Shown here: positions 13,001 through 24,718 of the stretch, piece by piece
Numbering within the stretch: position 1 is the stretch's first letter
How the letters are laid out: the number at the start of each line of letters is the position of its first letter
NCBI GenBank assembly: GCA_964057225.1
Contig: OZ059898.1
Span: 7,130,001-7,194,000 of the forward strand
Direction: 5' to 3'
Length of the DNA: 64,000 bases
From: Auanema rhodensis
Taxonomy: Eukaryota; Nematoda; Chromadorea; Rhabditida; Rhabditidae
Position numbers and translations under genes: made by a program
Notes under the pieces: generated by a model
Seen by the model: only the letters and a program-made list of their open reading frames with translations
The model's database searches: none
What the model was told of the DNA's origin: nothing

Positions 13001-14792
13001 AAACTCTTTTTCTTTCAGAACATCAAATATAGCAACTGTTTTTAATCATTTTGCATTACATCGATTATCTGATAAAATAGTTCGAACAAGTCATATACCT
13101 ATAGATATGGCTATAAAACTACATTATAAGAAGATATGTCCAATTGAATCTCAACATGAATGTCGAACATTACAAGAGGATACAGAAATTGATAATAGTT
13201 TAGATTTATATTCTGATATACTTGATCAACGGGTTCAAAATGCAATGAAAAACATTGGAATATAGAATTATTATTATAATTATTTGATATATTTTTACTT
13301 AATTTGTTGTTTTTTATTTATATTTTTAAATAAAAATAATTATAACTTACGTATAAATCAGCAAGAATAATTTGATTGACAGAAGGAGAAGCAGGTTGTA
13401 ACATTTGAATATAATCAGAAACTTCAGAAGATATAGCTAAATCTAAATTATTTGTAAATCTTTCAAACATCTGAAAAATATTATTTATGAATGAATTTAA
13501 AGAAAATTATTAGATACTTGCTGAAGATTAGGCGATAACTGTTCAATCTTCCTCTGATATCGACCTAAAGCTGTTTGGCAATGAACTAGCCTTTGACGTT
13601 CAACTGATTCAAGACTTTCAACACCTTTTCGAAGAACACTTTCTGTAACTCTAAAAAGAAAGAAAAAGAATAGAAAGAAAGAGAATAAGCATACCTTCTT
13701 TGTTTTTCCATATCAATAGTATCCCAAATATAAACATCTTCTAAGTTTATAACTTGATCATGTAATTTTTGACGTCGATTAGGACTCTTAATATAAATAA
13801 AATATATAATTATAATAAATATTATATTATTTTACTTTTGATGAGGAAATAGTTTCATGTTCTGCTGAATTTTCAGCTTTTTCCAACTGTCTCGAAGCTT
13901 CATATAAATTTCTTTTAATTCTTTGTGTATCTTCTTTTTTATTTTTTAATTTATGAGTTTCTTTATCAACAAATAATTCAGCCTATAATAATATATAATT
14001 ATAAATATTTTAAAAATTATTCAAATATACAGCTTTTATAGTTCTTTGTTGACCATTTTGAACGGCTCTTAATGGTTGTATAACATCATCAGTCATTGCT
14101 GATCCCAGATTACTATAATATTTTATAATTTTGTATATTATATTAATTTATTTTATAAAATAACTAACTTATGAATAGTTGCATGTACATCAAATTGTTC
14201 AGCTACAGTAGTCCATCCACGATCTATTTCTCTAAAAAAAAAAAGAAAAAACTTTACTATTTACACATAATAATAAAATGATTAACTTATTATAATTATA
14301 ATAATTTTAAAAAATTATAAGATAACACTAAAACTAACGATTCAGCTCCATGAGTAACTTTGTGTAAACGAGCTGATAACTTCTTTAAAGATTTTGAATA
14401 ATGAAAATCCAAATTTGCTCTAAATTATAAAAAATAAAAATAATAAAACAAATATATATAAATAACTAACTTTTCTTCTAAAATTGAAATAATTTCTTTA
14501 AGTGAATCATTATTTTTTTTAATAGTTTGTTGTAATTGATCATAATTAGATGGAGTCTATAATATAAATATATTATATAATTAAAATATTTTATAAAATT
14601 TACTGCAAAACGATCACCCAATGTTGTTGGTGTAGATAATGTAGGAAGTTGTACTAATCCACTTAAACTACCTATATACATATAGTTAATTAATATAAAA
14701 TAGAATTATAGTTTACCTTGTCGGGATAAATTTCCCAAATGGTGTACAGAGCGAGATATTGAACGTCTAAGACGATTCATTCGACTATTCAT
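10085..14792 (-). CDS. NOSTRIN-like F-BAR and SH3 protein
   Basis: Fifteen exons join in phase to 537 residues: 14717-14792, 14604-14671, 14471-14556, 14339-14419, 14169-14231, 14031-14112, 13836-13982, 13695-13786, 13518-13650, 13351-13470, 10805-10945, 10631-10756, 10447-10584, 10263-10391, 10085-10216. Residues about 45-330 are a helical F-BAR region (ANLDFHYSKSLKKLSARLHK matches the conserved FCH helix); residues about 340-410 look HR1-like; a C-terminal SH3 starts near residue 478 (LCRALYDFEPKHDDEIE, ending GRFPTTYVAF). This order and the SH3 sequence resemble NOSTRIN. Family members bind curved membrane and link to actin regulators and endocytosis. The 2.4-kb intron at 10946-13350 hosts a whole opposite-strand gene. 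Other F-BAR/SH3 proteins (TOCA, syndapin) fit less well. Confidence 0.85.
11211..11232. repeat. (CA)n microsatellite
   Basis: Uninterrupted CA dinucleotides inside the large intron of the F-BAR/SH3 gene, about 140 bp upstream of the nested glycosyltransferase start codon. Confidence 0.9.
11370..13265 (+). CDS. GT92 family glycosyltransferase, nested in an intron
   Basis: Nine exons (11370-11504, 11552-11653, 11702-11857, 11908-12035, 12087-12288, 12337-12480, 12530-12651, 12703-12963, 13019-13265) give 498 residues. A type II membrane anchor lies at about residues 10-28 (KLTICSCSLLICAILI). The Pfam Glyco_transf_92 (DUF23) block follows: an acidic stretch then VAVCVKGMDF, the WFEAQFLFGVSKIQLYTYT segment, NDCLYR and a DTDE acidic motif that would bind metal and nucleotide sugar. 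GT92 members, including nematode GALT-1, are Golgi galactosyltransferases; the exact substrate cannot be told. The gene lies wholly in an opposite-strand intron. Confidence 0.88.
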
Positions 14793-14951
14793 CTTATTCC
14801 CAATTACAACAATATTATTTTGAAGTTTATTTATTTGTTTTTTATATTAATTATATTCTTAAAATAAAATAATTAATATAGATAAATAGATAGATATACA
14901 ATTATATGAAGAAAAAATTTACACAAGAAATTAAGATTTTATAAGAAATAT

Positions 14952-14954
<3 letters not shown>

Positions 14955-15011
<57 letters not shown>
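14955..15011. repeat. (GA)n microsatellite
   Basis: About 57 bp of essentially perfect GA dinucleotide repeat, about 160 bp upstream of the F-BAR/SH3 gene start. It belongs to a set of purine tracts that lie on the + strand in the left part of the window. Confidence 0.95.
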
Positions 15012-15014
<3 letters not shown>

Positions 15015-16300
15015 AAGGATAATTAGAATGAATATGATGATATGATAGATGAATTATAATAGATAAATTGATAAATATATGAATATATAATATAGAAATG
15101 ATGATATGGAAAAATAATTATACGTAATTGAATAACAAATGACCATGTAAATAATTATAATCAAGGACATACATATTTCTTTAAATATATTTCTTATAAT
15201 TAATTTATTATTTTTAATAATTATAATATTTTAGAAAATATGAATATTCGATTTTCTAGTCTATCTTCAAGATGTGCAATCAGAAGAGAAGCAAAATAAA
15301 AGCAGCTTAAGTAAACATTTCAAACAAGAAAAAGACATTTGAGAGATAAAACATACGATGAGCCAAGTATTTTCCTATAACTCATGGCATAGAAAACTAA
15401 AAAAAACTTTAAGAATAAAGTTAAATATAAATAAAATTATTTATTTTTATTAATATTATTTATAATTAAGTTGTATTATATGTTATAGGATTAAAATAAT
15501 ATAAATTATGTAAAAAGATGAAATACAGTTCTTGAAAATAAAATTAAAATTTTAAAAATTTGGACAGAATAGTTCTTGCATGAAGTAGAAGCAAACTATT
15601 TAACGTTTGCTAACTATAACAATATAAAATAATAAAATTATTATAAATAAAAAAAAAGGAACCAAAGTATAACAAAAGACTTGAATATACAAATATTCAT
15701 TGATGATGATGTTCGTATAAAACAAGCTACACGTCTTGTAGTAGAATGGCAGAGAACAGCTTGAAGAAGTTCTTATGATGGCGGCAAGAATTTGACATGA
15801 ATAAGTGAAGACACGAAAGAAATGTTCAGGAGGTTGAGAAAAAAGTTTTGTTAGATTCTAGTTAGGCTTGATATGATTGAAGCTGGTTTCTATTAATACA
15901 AATATAATCTTCTAATTATATATGTTTAAATAACATTAAAAAATTCATTTTTTTTACTTGAAATTAGATTGAAAAGACGGTTGGAAGATGATAAAAAGGA
16001 AGAAAAGACAATAGATGATAGACGAAGACGAAGAAGTGTGAAGAAAAAAAATAATATTTGATAATATTGATTTGCAAAGAATAAACTAAAAATAGATGAT
16101 AAGGTCATATATTGATAATAAATGAAATGAAAAGTATTTATATTGATACTTTAAGTTAAGTCAAATAATAACAATATTTAGTATAAAATAATAATTAAAA
16201 TTAAAATAATTAATAAATAAAAATATTAAAAAGAAATAAGAAAACTATAACAATATACATATATTTATATGAATAGAGGAAAAAAGAGAAGAATAGCATA

Positions 16301-16331
<31 letters not shown>

Positions 16332-17132
16332 AAAAGAAAGAGAGAGGGAAATAGAGGGAAAGAGAGAGAGAGAAAAAGAATAAAAGAAAGAGAGTGAGAA
16401 AGATGAATTAGTAGATGAAGAGAAAAGTATGAATAGAGAAAGTATGATCACATAAGCTTCAGTTTAAATCTGATTCATCTGATGAATTTTACGGAGGTGG
16501 TAGACGATTCATCATTGTTATCAGTTTTCAATGCCTCTCTCTTACTTTAGTGCTTGTTCTCTGTATCTCTCACTCTGTCTCTTTCAATACAATATAAAAA
16601 GAAAGTTTGAATGGTTTGTTGAGTAAGGGATAGACGAATGAGATTTACTACTTCGAACCGTTTCATGATCAACAATTCGTGTGAAAACCAAATATATGTA
16701 TAAGAATAAGATTATAAAATATTGATTGAAATGATTAGTATAATTTAAATTTTAAATTTCATAAAATAAATTATAAAATCAATCAAATATATAAGTATTG
16801 TATATGAAAATAAGGAATTGACAAACAAATCTACAAAGCAGATGGTGTGAAATCAATACTCAATGGTCCGTCCTAACCCAATGTCAGAATAGATAACCAT
16901 CTGATTTTCCTCATTTTATCGCTCAGAAATAGTATATTCATAACATATATCATTGAGAGAGTTTAGAGAATATAAGAAATCGAAACTATGAAAGAGCGTT
17001 AAGTATAGGAAAACTATGACCAACTAACTATATAATCGAACTTTTTCTAGTTGGAAGGTTGGGAAACGGTTTGAAATATTATGAAGTCGAATATAGTTGC
17101 TCGATTAACAATGGATCACGACCAGCATAGAG

Positions 17133-17188
17133 ATGAAACTATCCGGAACAGCTATTCAGAATGGATTGTCTGCCCTTCATCATAACAA
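17133..17188 (+). CDS. candidate first coding exon, unknown gene
   Basis: An ATG at 17133 opens MKLSGTAIQNGLSALHHN and runs to a strong donor, GTAAGTGAG, at 17189; the exon would end in phase 2. The surrounding 150 bp are less AT-rich than the flanks. No downstream exon was found, and other frames in the same island are also partly open, so this is only a candidate. Confidence 0.25.
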
Positions 17189-18925
17189 GTAAGTGAGAAT
17201 AGCAAAAAGGGTCAAAACAGATAAAGGGAAAGAGAGAAGAGATGTAACTGTAGTGGAAGAGTAAAAGAAAGATGAAGAGTAATAGAGATATTTAACTTAA
17301 ATCCATGAAACCAGCTGCATATTTCAAAGATTGCAGCTTGAATGTCAGCTGGAAATACTTAAAGTTCGTAGCTGAAAAATTGAGAGAAAAAAGAAAAAAA
17401 AGAAGTACGTAATAGTTTAAAAGAAAAAAAATAAATGAAAATCAATAGAAATCGAAGAGAGGACATTTCAATTCAATGTTAAAGGCATAATCCTGTTAGA
17501 TCATTTGCCTGAAACAATACGATTTACATATTATAATCATATTATTTAGTTCAAATAGTTAAATATTTTCTATAAGAATAAAAGAAAGAAAAAAAAAGTA
17601 TTTTAGTTACATGTTGTTATGTTGTGACATATGCTTTTGTCATTTGTTCAAAAGAAATTTTAAAAAATGAATTAAATCAAATGAAATCGATAAAAATAAA
17701 CAAAAACATTTATAAATAGTTAGTGTCATGTAAAATAAATGTAATATATTTGTATATAAATAAAAGTTTACCATTTCTAAAACATTAATTATATGTAAAT
17801 ATATAAATATTGTTTGAATTCTATTTGGTTCAATTATTTTATTTAAAAAAAAGAAAAAAAGGAAAGCAAATCAATAGTTTAAAAGGTTTGAGAAAAAGTC
17901 TCAAATATCTTGTGGTGTTAAAAAAAAAAAAGAAAAAGTTACAACTAATATCTTTCTTTTTTTTGTTGATTATATCATTATATTATTAATTATATATAAT
18001 ATAATTAAATTAATATATTATATATTATACTAAAATGATTTTAGCGAATAAGGAAATGGTTGTTTGTGACAATGTTCGTGTCGTATTGGTTCTTTCCCAT
18101 ATAAGGGTTCAACCAATCAGATTCGCTCCAATGCCGATTGGTCAACAAAAGGATCTGATTGAGTGAATATTGAATGTTACAGTTCTAAATTCAATGATTA
18201 CATAATGTTTTTTCTAAATTTATGCATTTTATTACAGTTAACTATATGAATAAATGAAAAATATTTTTAAATAAATAGAATATGAACTATAAATATATAT
18301 TTTTGAATCGAAATAAAGAAAGAAATGTTTTGGGTTAATTACTAATGAAACATATTTGGAAAATAAAGAATATTAGCAATGCTACTGGAAGAAAAGAATA
18401 ATACTTCAGGAGGAAAATAGAATATCAAGTGCTAACGGTTCGAATCTGGGTCTAAAATTGAATAATGATGTCCAGAAGGACAAGGTCATTGAATGATGAG
18501 TGAGAGAAATGAGAATTGAAAAGGAAAACTAAAAGGAAACGAAGAAACAGAGCCTATTAACTTCTCTAAATACATTCCAGCATTATGAATAGTTTCTATG
18601 AATATTATGGAAAAAAAAGGAAACCATTTTCATAAAATCATCATTTTTTGAATTAATAAAAGAAAAAAAATAAGAAAAGAACACATAAAAGTAATACAAT
18701 CAAAGTTAAAAATAACTTTTATTCTAAAAGATTTTTTTATGGTTCATTTCAAACAAAACAATGAAACAAACGGTTGTGACATTCAGTTTTTTCTTCTTTT
18801 TTTTTTATCAAAGAAAGTCAATGAAATGATTGGAAAAAAAAACTTTATAATACAAATTTTACATAAATTTGACACATTAATGATTATTTCTTATATTATA
18901 CATAAATAGATATGGTTTATATAGT

Positions 18926-19391
18926 TTATACTTGACAGCATACAAGATCCAATGATTGAGGTCTTTGTATTGTACAGTTACAACTTTCTTTCCAACGATC
19001 TAACATTTTCTGAAGAAATTAATTAAAATTTTTTTTAAAATTATAATAAACTTACTTTACTAGGACATAATGATTTAAGTAAATTTCTAAAACTACAATC
19101 AGAACATGGACAGCATAATGTGATGAATGAGCAATCAAGAAAAGTTGGTGGAAGTGCAACAGAAAAATGCGTTGGTTTCTGTTTCAAACGAGCTGGCTGA
19201 ATATTAAATTTTTTTTAAATTTAAAATTTATTTGTATAATTAAAACTTACACAAAAATTTAATACTAATATAAAAGCAATGAATATTACACATGAATATG
19301 TAAGTAAAAATAGAAGTAATACTATAGGAAATGGATTATAATCTTCTGCTTTCTCAGAAACTTCATAAGCTTCTGTTATAACTATATCCAT
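18926..19391 (-). CDS. small Cys-rich single-pass membrane protein, unknown
   Basis: Three 28- to 47-codon exons (19251-19391, 19056-19196, 18926-19009) join in phase 0 to 121 residues. A hydrophobic segment at about residues 22-47 (PIVLLLFLLTYSCVIFIAFI) is followed by a cytosol- or lumen-facing Cys-rich part with CCPCSDC, LCPSK, CNC and CC clusters. No signal peptide is seen. I do not recognise the family. An X-box-like site lies 105 bp upstream of the ATG, the spacing typical of nematode ciliary genes, so a role in cilia is a testable inference. No homology evidence supports it yet. Confidence 0.75.
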
Positions 19392-19848
19392 GTTGATTCA
19401 TATGTATAATAATAGAATAATATGAATAATAATGTTTTCTTAGATCACTAAAAGAAAAATTAAGATATTGGTCAGTTTGTTATTGATTTACATTGGTTGC
19501 TATGGTAACCAAAATATTTCATCTTATTTAAATGTATTTATTATTTATAAATTATATATAATTTTATTATTAAAATTATAATTAAAATTATAAAAGAAGA
19601 TCTTTAAAAATATTTTATTTTAAGAGATTATTTGAATAAATTGATTACAATATGAATTAAAAGAAATTATAGAAGTTCAAAAGTTAAATTAAAAGCTTAC
19701 AAAGTGTACCCGTTTACTTTTAAAACCTGAATGATCAACTTCTAAAGTCATAATCAACCTAAGCTACAACTTTTTGAGAATATATTGTCTATTACATGAA
19801 TTCTATTTTGAATTTGAAATATAAAGCTAATTATGTTCGCACACAAAT
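19392..19848. other. intergenic, X-box-containing upstream region
   Basis: AT-rich spacer between the small membrane protein gene and the 3' end of the DOXA gene. Apart from the X-box-like motif nothing is seen. Confidence 0.6.
19496..19509. promoter_or_regulatory. X-box-like (RFX/DAF-19) motif
   Basis: GTTGCTATGGTAAC is an imperfect palindrome with the form GTTRCY-AT-GGTAAC, within one base of the RFX-family X-box consensus. Counting to the start codon at 19391 it lies about 105 bp upstream. In C. elegans, DAF-19 X-boxes of ciliary genes typically sit within about 250 bp of the ATG. Confidence 0.6.
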
Positions 19849-21587
19849 TTAACGTTTACGGACTCTTGGAGAGTCTTCAATAAAATTATCAGGAAGAGAA
19901 ATAACTGAAGACATTGTGGACATTGACCTGAAAATATTGCTTTTAAAATATTTGAGGAAGAACTTGAAGTTTTCTGAAAAGGGAACCAGTGATCTCGTGG
20001 TGTAGTGGTTATCACATCTGTCTAACACACAGAAGGCCGGCGGTTCGAGCCCGCCCGAGATCAATAGTTTTTGTTTTTTATGTTTCGGTTTTACACGAAT
20101 TATTTTTATATAATTTAAAAAGTTATTAAACTTTTTAAATTATATAAAAATAATTATATAATTTAAAAAGTTATTAAACTTTTTAAATTATATAATATAT
20201 TACACGAATTATTTTTATATAATTTAAAAAGTTATTAAACTTTTTAAATTATATAAAAATAATTACATTAGAAGATACACCAACCTATAATGATCTACCA
20301 CACTTTCTTCAGCATATCGTCTGGAGGAGAATATTGTATCGAAATGGTAAATATGCCAACTATCCAGAAACCATAGTGTTGATCCATATAAAATACATAA
20401 CAAAGCTGAAGATATGTAAGATTTTGAATAAAAAAAAAAGAAAAATGTTTTATTGCACCTGCCAAACAGGTTATATGAAAACAGAATGATAACCGGAAAA
20501 GAAGAACAGTTGATCCATGTTCAGTTGGAAATCGAATAGTCATCTTCCGAGGTATATTACTTATAAAAATAAAATTTCCTTAAAATATAATAATAAATAT
20601 ATAATTATAATTAATTATACCTATTGTAATAAATATTCCTGTGGTTAAAATAGTTTTTGAAAACATATGAGGAAGAAAGCAAAGACATAATAAGCTGATA
20701 CTCCATGTACAAAATGAAAACCATAGCATACATCCGGTATAATATCCTTAAAATAAAATACAATTAATTCTCTTATATTATATAATTATAAATATATAAA
20801 AAATAATAATTATTACCTGCAACACGATATTGTCTACCCCAACTAAAGCCATTGGCTGAAAGATATTCCATAACTTTAAGTATTGGATATGGTAATCCTC
20901 TTTTTAATGCATTATCTAGTTCTTTTTCCAATATATGAACTGTAATATAGTTATATTATATTTAAATTATATATTATTATATTATTGATTTTTATTATAT
21001 AGTTACCATCTTTGAAAGATATTCGTTCATTGTATTTCAAAGGACTTTCACCATTTTGATTGACTTCAATACCTTGAATAGTAAAAGAAATATATAAATA
21101 TATATAAAATTATATATAAATTTACTCGTTAATGACATATTCATGAACTGTAAACCAACTCGAACAGTTATATTTGCTTTGATAGTATCAGATGAAAATG
21201 CTTTGAATTGAGCCTGAATTTGTGTATCAGAACGATGCCAGCATGGATGATATATTGAAACTAAAATAATAATTATTATATGATATAGTATATAATTTAT
21301 AAATAATATTATTAATTACCTAATAAAGAACATCCAACAAACATTAAAAATAAAAAGCTGATAGTTGATGAAATTCGACATTTTCGAATACCACTTAATA
21401 TGATTAGATAAGCTATAGATGGAATGAGAAAAATTGAAACTATTCCAACAATACTTGTATCTTAATCATATTTAATTTATATTATTTATAATAAATAAGA
21501 ATAAATACCTAAAGTGACGGGTGTTCGGTTTTCACCATATTGTGTCGGAGCTCCATACTCTCGGAACGCCGTGAACCATCCGAACAT
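19849..21587 (-). CDS. doxa-1: dual oxidase maturation factor (DUOXA/DOXA-1)
   Basis: Nine exons (21509-21587, 21320-21460, 21126-21260, 21007-21072, 20817-20939, 20621-20746, 20459-20578, 20285-20405, 19849-19927) give 329 residues. The N-terminus MFGWFTAFREYGAPTQY and the first membrane segment ending LSGIRKCR match the DUOXA family; the extracellular part has FKAFSSDTIKANITVRVGL with an NIT site, then RGLPYP and a QYRVAG before the later membrane segments. DUOXA proteins escort dual oxidase from the ER and stabilise it; in nematodes this supports cuticle cross-linking and peroxide signalling. The last intron (19928-20284) contains a tRNA and a palindrome cluster. If it is not spliced, the frame ends seven codons later with RLVYLLM. 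Confidence 0.9.
19991..20063 (+). tRNA. tRNA-Val (AAC)
   Basis: A 73-nt cloverleaf: acceptor stem GATCTCG/CGAGATC with discriminator A, D arm with GTGTAGTGG, anticodon stem TCTGT/ACAGA with loop CTAACAC (anticodon AAC), and T arm GGCGG TTCGAGC CCGCC. It is intronless and lies antisense within the last intron of the DOXA gene, 63 bp upstream (in + coordinates after) of that gene's terminal exon. Confidence 0.95.
20092..20268. repeat. cluster of palindromic AT-rich hairpin repeats
   Basis: Three copies of the self-complementary AATTTAAAAAGTTATTAAAC...TTTTTAAATT unit, embedded in two longer near-identical blocks that begin ACACGAATTATTTTTATATA. Each unit can fold as a hairpin of more than 12 bp. 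They lie in the DOXA intron next to the tRNA-Val. The origin (a small foldback element or amplified hairpin) is not known. Confidence 0.85.
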
Positions 21588-22641
21588 GTCACATAGGTCT
21601 CACAAACAGCTCGTAGTTTGGAAACTAAGAAGAAAAATAATTTAATATGAAGATGAATAAGAGATAAATATTTATATATTAAAGAAAATTATACATAATG
21701 AAAAGATAAATATGCTGTTTAAAGGACAATCGGATTTATGTGAGAGAATTCGGACGGAAAAATCCTCGAAGACGGTCAACAGGTTTTAAGCTTTGAATGC
21801 TTTATACCAAACATATACATGCACGAAAGCGAACAGATCAGAGAAGCAACTGAAGATTGCAAAACGGAAGAACAGAGGGATGAAAGGAAAGAAGAAAAGA
21901 GATGGATAGGAAATTGAAAAAATGATTGGAAATTACGTTAAAAGAATTGAATGATAGTAGATGAAGAACACGTAATCAGCTGTTTTATGGATATGATTAA
22001 AGCTGATCAAATTGACAAGCATAGTATCTTTCATCAAAAATATAATATAATATTATTTTTTTTTTGAAAAAGAAAAGAAAAAACAATAAATATGATAGTA
22101 TATATAATATATTTTATAATTTATAATATTATAATCAATATATTTGATCAAAATTATTATGAAAAACAATTTTTTTTTGTTGTTGTTGTAAAACAAAATA
22201 GAAAAAGGGTCAGTTTGCTGAAGTTCATTAAGAAAAGGAACAAGGAACATGATACAATTTTAGGAAAGATAAAGCTGTGAGAAAAACGCCCAAAGAGTGC
22301 TTCTGATAAATCTGATAAACTAGATGAAACAGATGCCTTTTCAAGTGGACTGTTAAAAGCTAATAGATGATGAATAGAATAGGAAGTTAATCATAACAGA
22401 TGACGTTAAAGATTTTCTTTTTGTTAATAAAGAATTGAAAATGAAAATAAAATAGAAGATATATATAGTAAAGAGTATATATAGTATAGTTTAGTTGATA
22501 TTATGTATTTAAAATTTTCAAGTTTTTCCCTTAAAGCATAAACTTATTTTGTTATTTATATAGAAAAGAATAAGTTATATATGATATAAGAACTAGAATA
22601 TAAAAAGATTGTTATTGAACTTCATACATGATATACATGTA
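21588..22641. other. intergenic, DOXA upstream side
   Basis: AT-rich. A TTCTTAG acceptor-like site on the - strand about 45 bp upstream of the DOXA ATG may mark a 5' untranslated exon or trans-splice site. Short open frames near 22,053-22,280 are AT-rich and poly-Ile/Lys/Phe and are not credible genes. Confidence 0.5.
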
Positions 22642-23341
22642 CAGTCCTGTGCGATGAAGGTTGCACACCCCTATGTTAGAGGCCCCAGATTTCCCCTTCA
22701 AACTACAAAAAAAAATTTTTTTTTAATTTCAAAAATTTTGCGAGTTTATATAGTATATAGTCAGTAAAAATAAATGTTAATACAATAAAAACTGATTTCA
22801 ATATTATTTTCTAAATTTATAAAGAAAAATAGTGTTTTTTGACTAATTTGAATAATTCATCTTAATATAACAAAATTTGAGATTAGGAAGAAGTTAATTC
22901 ATTAGAAATATTTTAAAATGATTCTAAACACAGAGCTCGATCAATAACCAAGTTTTTCCTATGGCATAGCTTCAAACAAGTAAGCTTCATCATCTGAATC
23001 TTACTGAATATCTATGAAGAGAACTTGGTTGACGTACAACCAAATTCTCCCGTTTAAAAGAAAAATTGATGTTTAGGGTACTCCTAACATTCTATCAAAA
23101 AATTATTTCTGAAATCTTGATGAAATTTCTGAAATTCATGAAAAAAGACTTCAAGCAGTTTATGAAAATTTCGGAGACTTCAGAAAATACTTTTAAACAT
23201 GATTTTCAAAACTTTAAAGATTTTTTCTGAATTCATTATCGTTTTTTAACATCCAAAATATATTTTTTCTGAATTTTTGTAGTTTGTCTGAGAAGGTATA
23301 AGGGATTCTAGTGGGTGTGCAACCTTCATCGCACAGGACTG
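22642..23341. mobile_element. Tc1/mariner-type non-autonomous element (MITE), 700 bp
   Basis: Terminal inverted repeats begin CAGTCCTGTGCGATGAAGGT and match perfectly for the first 29 bp; a weaker match continues inward around CAAACTACAAAAA. The element is flanked on each side by TA (22640-22641 and 23342-23343), the target duplication expected for Tc1/mariner elements. The interior has no long open frame and no recognisable transposase or DD(E/D) motif, so it must have been moved by an enzyme encoded elsewhere. Confidence 0.85.
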
Positions 23342-24678
23342 TATACTACATGTTGTATACAAGCACAAAAGTATTTTTGAAAAAAAAAATTCTGGATTTG
23401 CCATAGTGAACGGAATGATTTCGTTTCAAACAAAAAAAATGTAAAATTTCTCTCATAGAAAGACATCCTGCTGTGTTGTCTGAATTACTGAATCATATTC
23501 TGACGTTAGCTTAGCTGAAAACCGAACGATCAGAAATGACATCGTTTTGAAGTACAAAAGAGGTTCGGATAAAGAAGAGAGGGGGGAATCTTCAAGGCCA
23601 AAACCAAGCGTTATCTTAGAAATATATAGATTTGAAAGCTTTAGAGCTTTTAGAGCATAAAAAGCTTTTTTTTTTAAGAAAAGTTATAATAAAGAATATA
23701 ATATATAATTAATAATTTATTAAAAATACAATAGAAATTAAACAGTTTGCTATATCTTTTGAAGGAAAAAAACTTCATGTTATAGCTATAAATTACATGT
23801 TTTTGAAAGAAAAAAAGAGTAAAAAAAACTTTGTTATATCAGAAAATCCGAGTTAAAGGTTCGTAGTACATTTTGCTTTCAAAATTTCAAAAAGGAAAAA
23901 CAGGTATTTGATGTAACATAATAAGAAAAAATAATAGATGAACTTTAAATGAACTATAAAACAAATTATTTAGTAATTAGCTATTAATTAAAATTAAATT
24001 ATTAGAATATATTAGCTGAATAAGGTGTTTTTACATCTCAAACATGTAGTAGCATGTTCAGGAATCAGATTTCAATCTGATCTTCTCAGAAAGTCAGACT
24101 GTCTGCTTCGATTGATCAACGAAATCTATTATTTCATTCTTTCTGTTCATCGGTTTCATTCATTCGTGTTTATATCCTTTCTTTTCTTTCCTTTTTTTTT
24201 TAAATTCTTATCCTACCGCTTCTATCGGAATCTAATGGCAGCAACCCGTACCACCTGCTTCTCATCAAAAAACTTTGTTGAAATTTCTATTCTTTTTCAA
24301 AAAAATATAAAAATACTTATAACTATATATAATTATATGAAATAATTAAATTAGATTATTATATTTACTATTACATATAAAATTTTAATTATCTAGAGCA
24401 TTATAAGGGTCTAAATAGAAAACTAGATTGATAATCATTGAAACTGATCAGTTTGACTAATTGGCATTTACAATTAACTATGCGATAATTGACACCAAAT
24501 ACAATATCTGTAAAAATACAATCTATGATATGTTCCTAAACCATATGAAACAACTTTAAAACACTATAATTTGGAAAAAAATAATGAAAAGCATACTGGA
24601 ACCATCAAACATTTTTTTGAAAATGAACAAATTTTTAAATTTTAATATTTTTCGTTTTCATCTTCTCCCCCTCTCTCT

Positions 24679-24718
<40 letters not shown>

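Larger units (their letters stand above)
14793..18925. other. AT-rich intergenic region, no confident gene
   Basis: GA-rich microsatellites (14955-15011 and about 16305-16400) and AT-rich sequence. Weak coding-like islands occur near 15,669-15,764 (open + frame ending VVEWQRTA), 16,460-16,560 and 17,133-17,188 (entered separately). None could be built into a gene. The rest shows no feature I can support. Confidence 0.5.

Noticed and set aside
10085-14792. Abl interactor (Abi) or TOCA-type protein
   Set aside because: The SH3 end looked Abi-like, but the N-terminal FCH/F-BAR region and its residues fit NOSTRIN better.
22092-22280. 62-residue open frame in AT-rich DNA
   Set aside because: Ile/Tyr/Lys/Asn composition expected by chance from AT-rich sequence.
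22642-23341. Transposase remnant inside the TA-flanked element
   Set aside because: Stops in all frames and no DD(E/D) or helix-turn-helix pattern visible.
24025-24345. 106-residue open frame on the + strand
   Set aside because: Runs through poly-pyrimidine low-complexity sequence, no homology, no splice signals.
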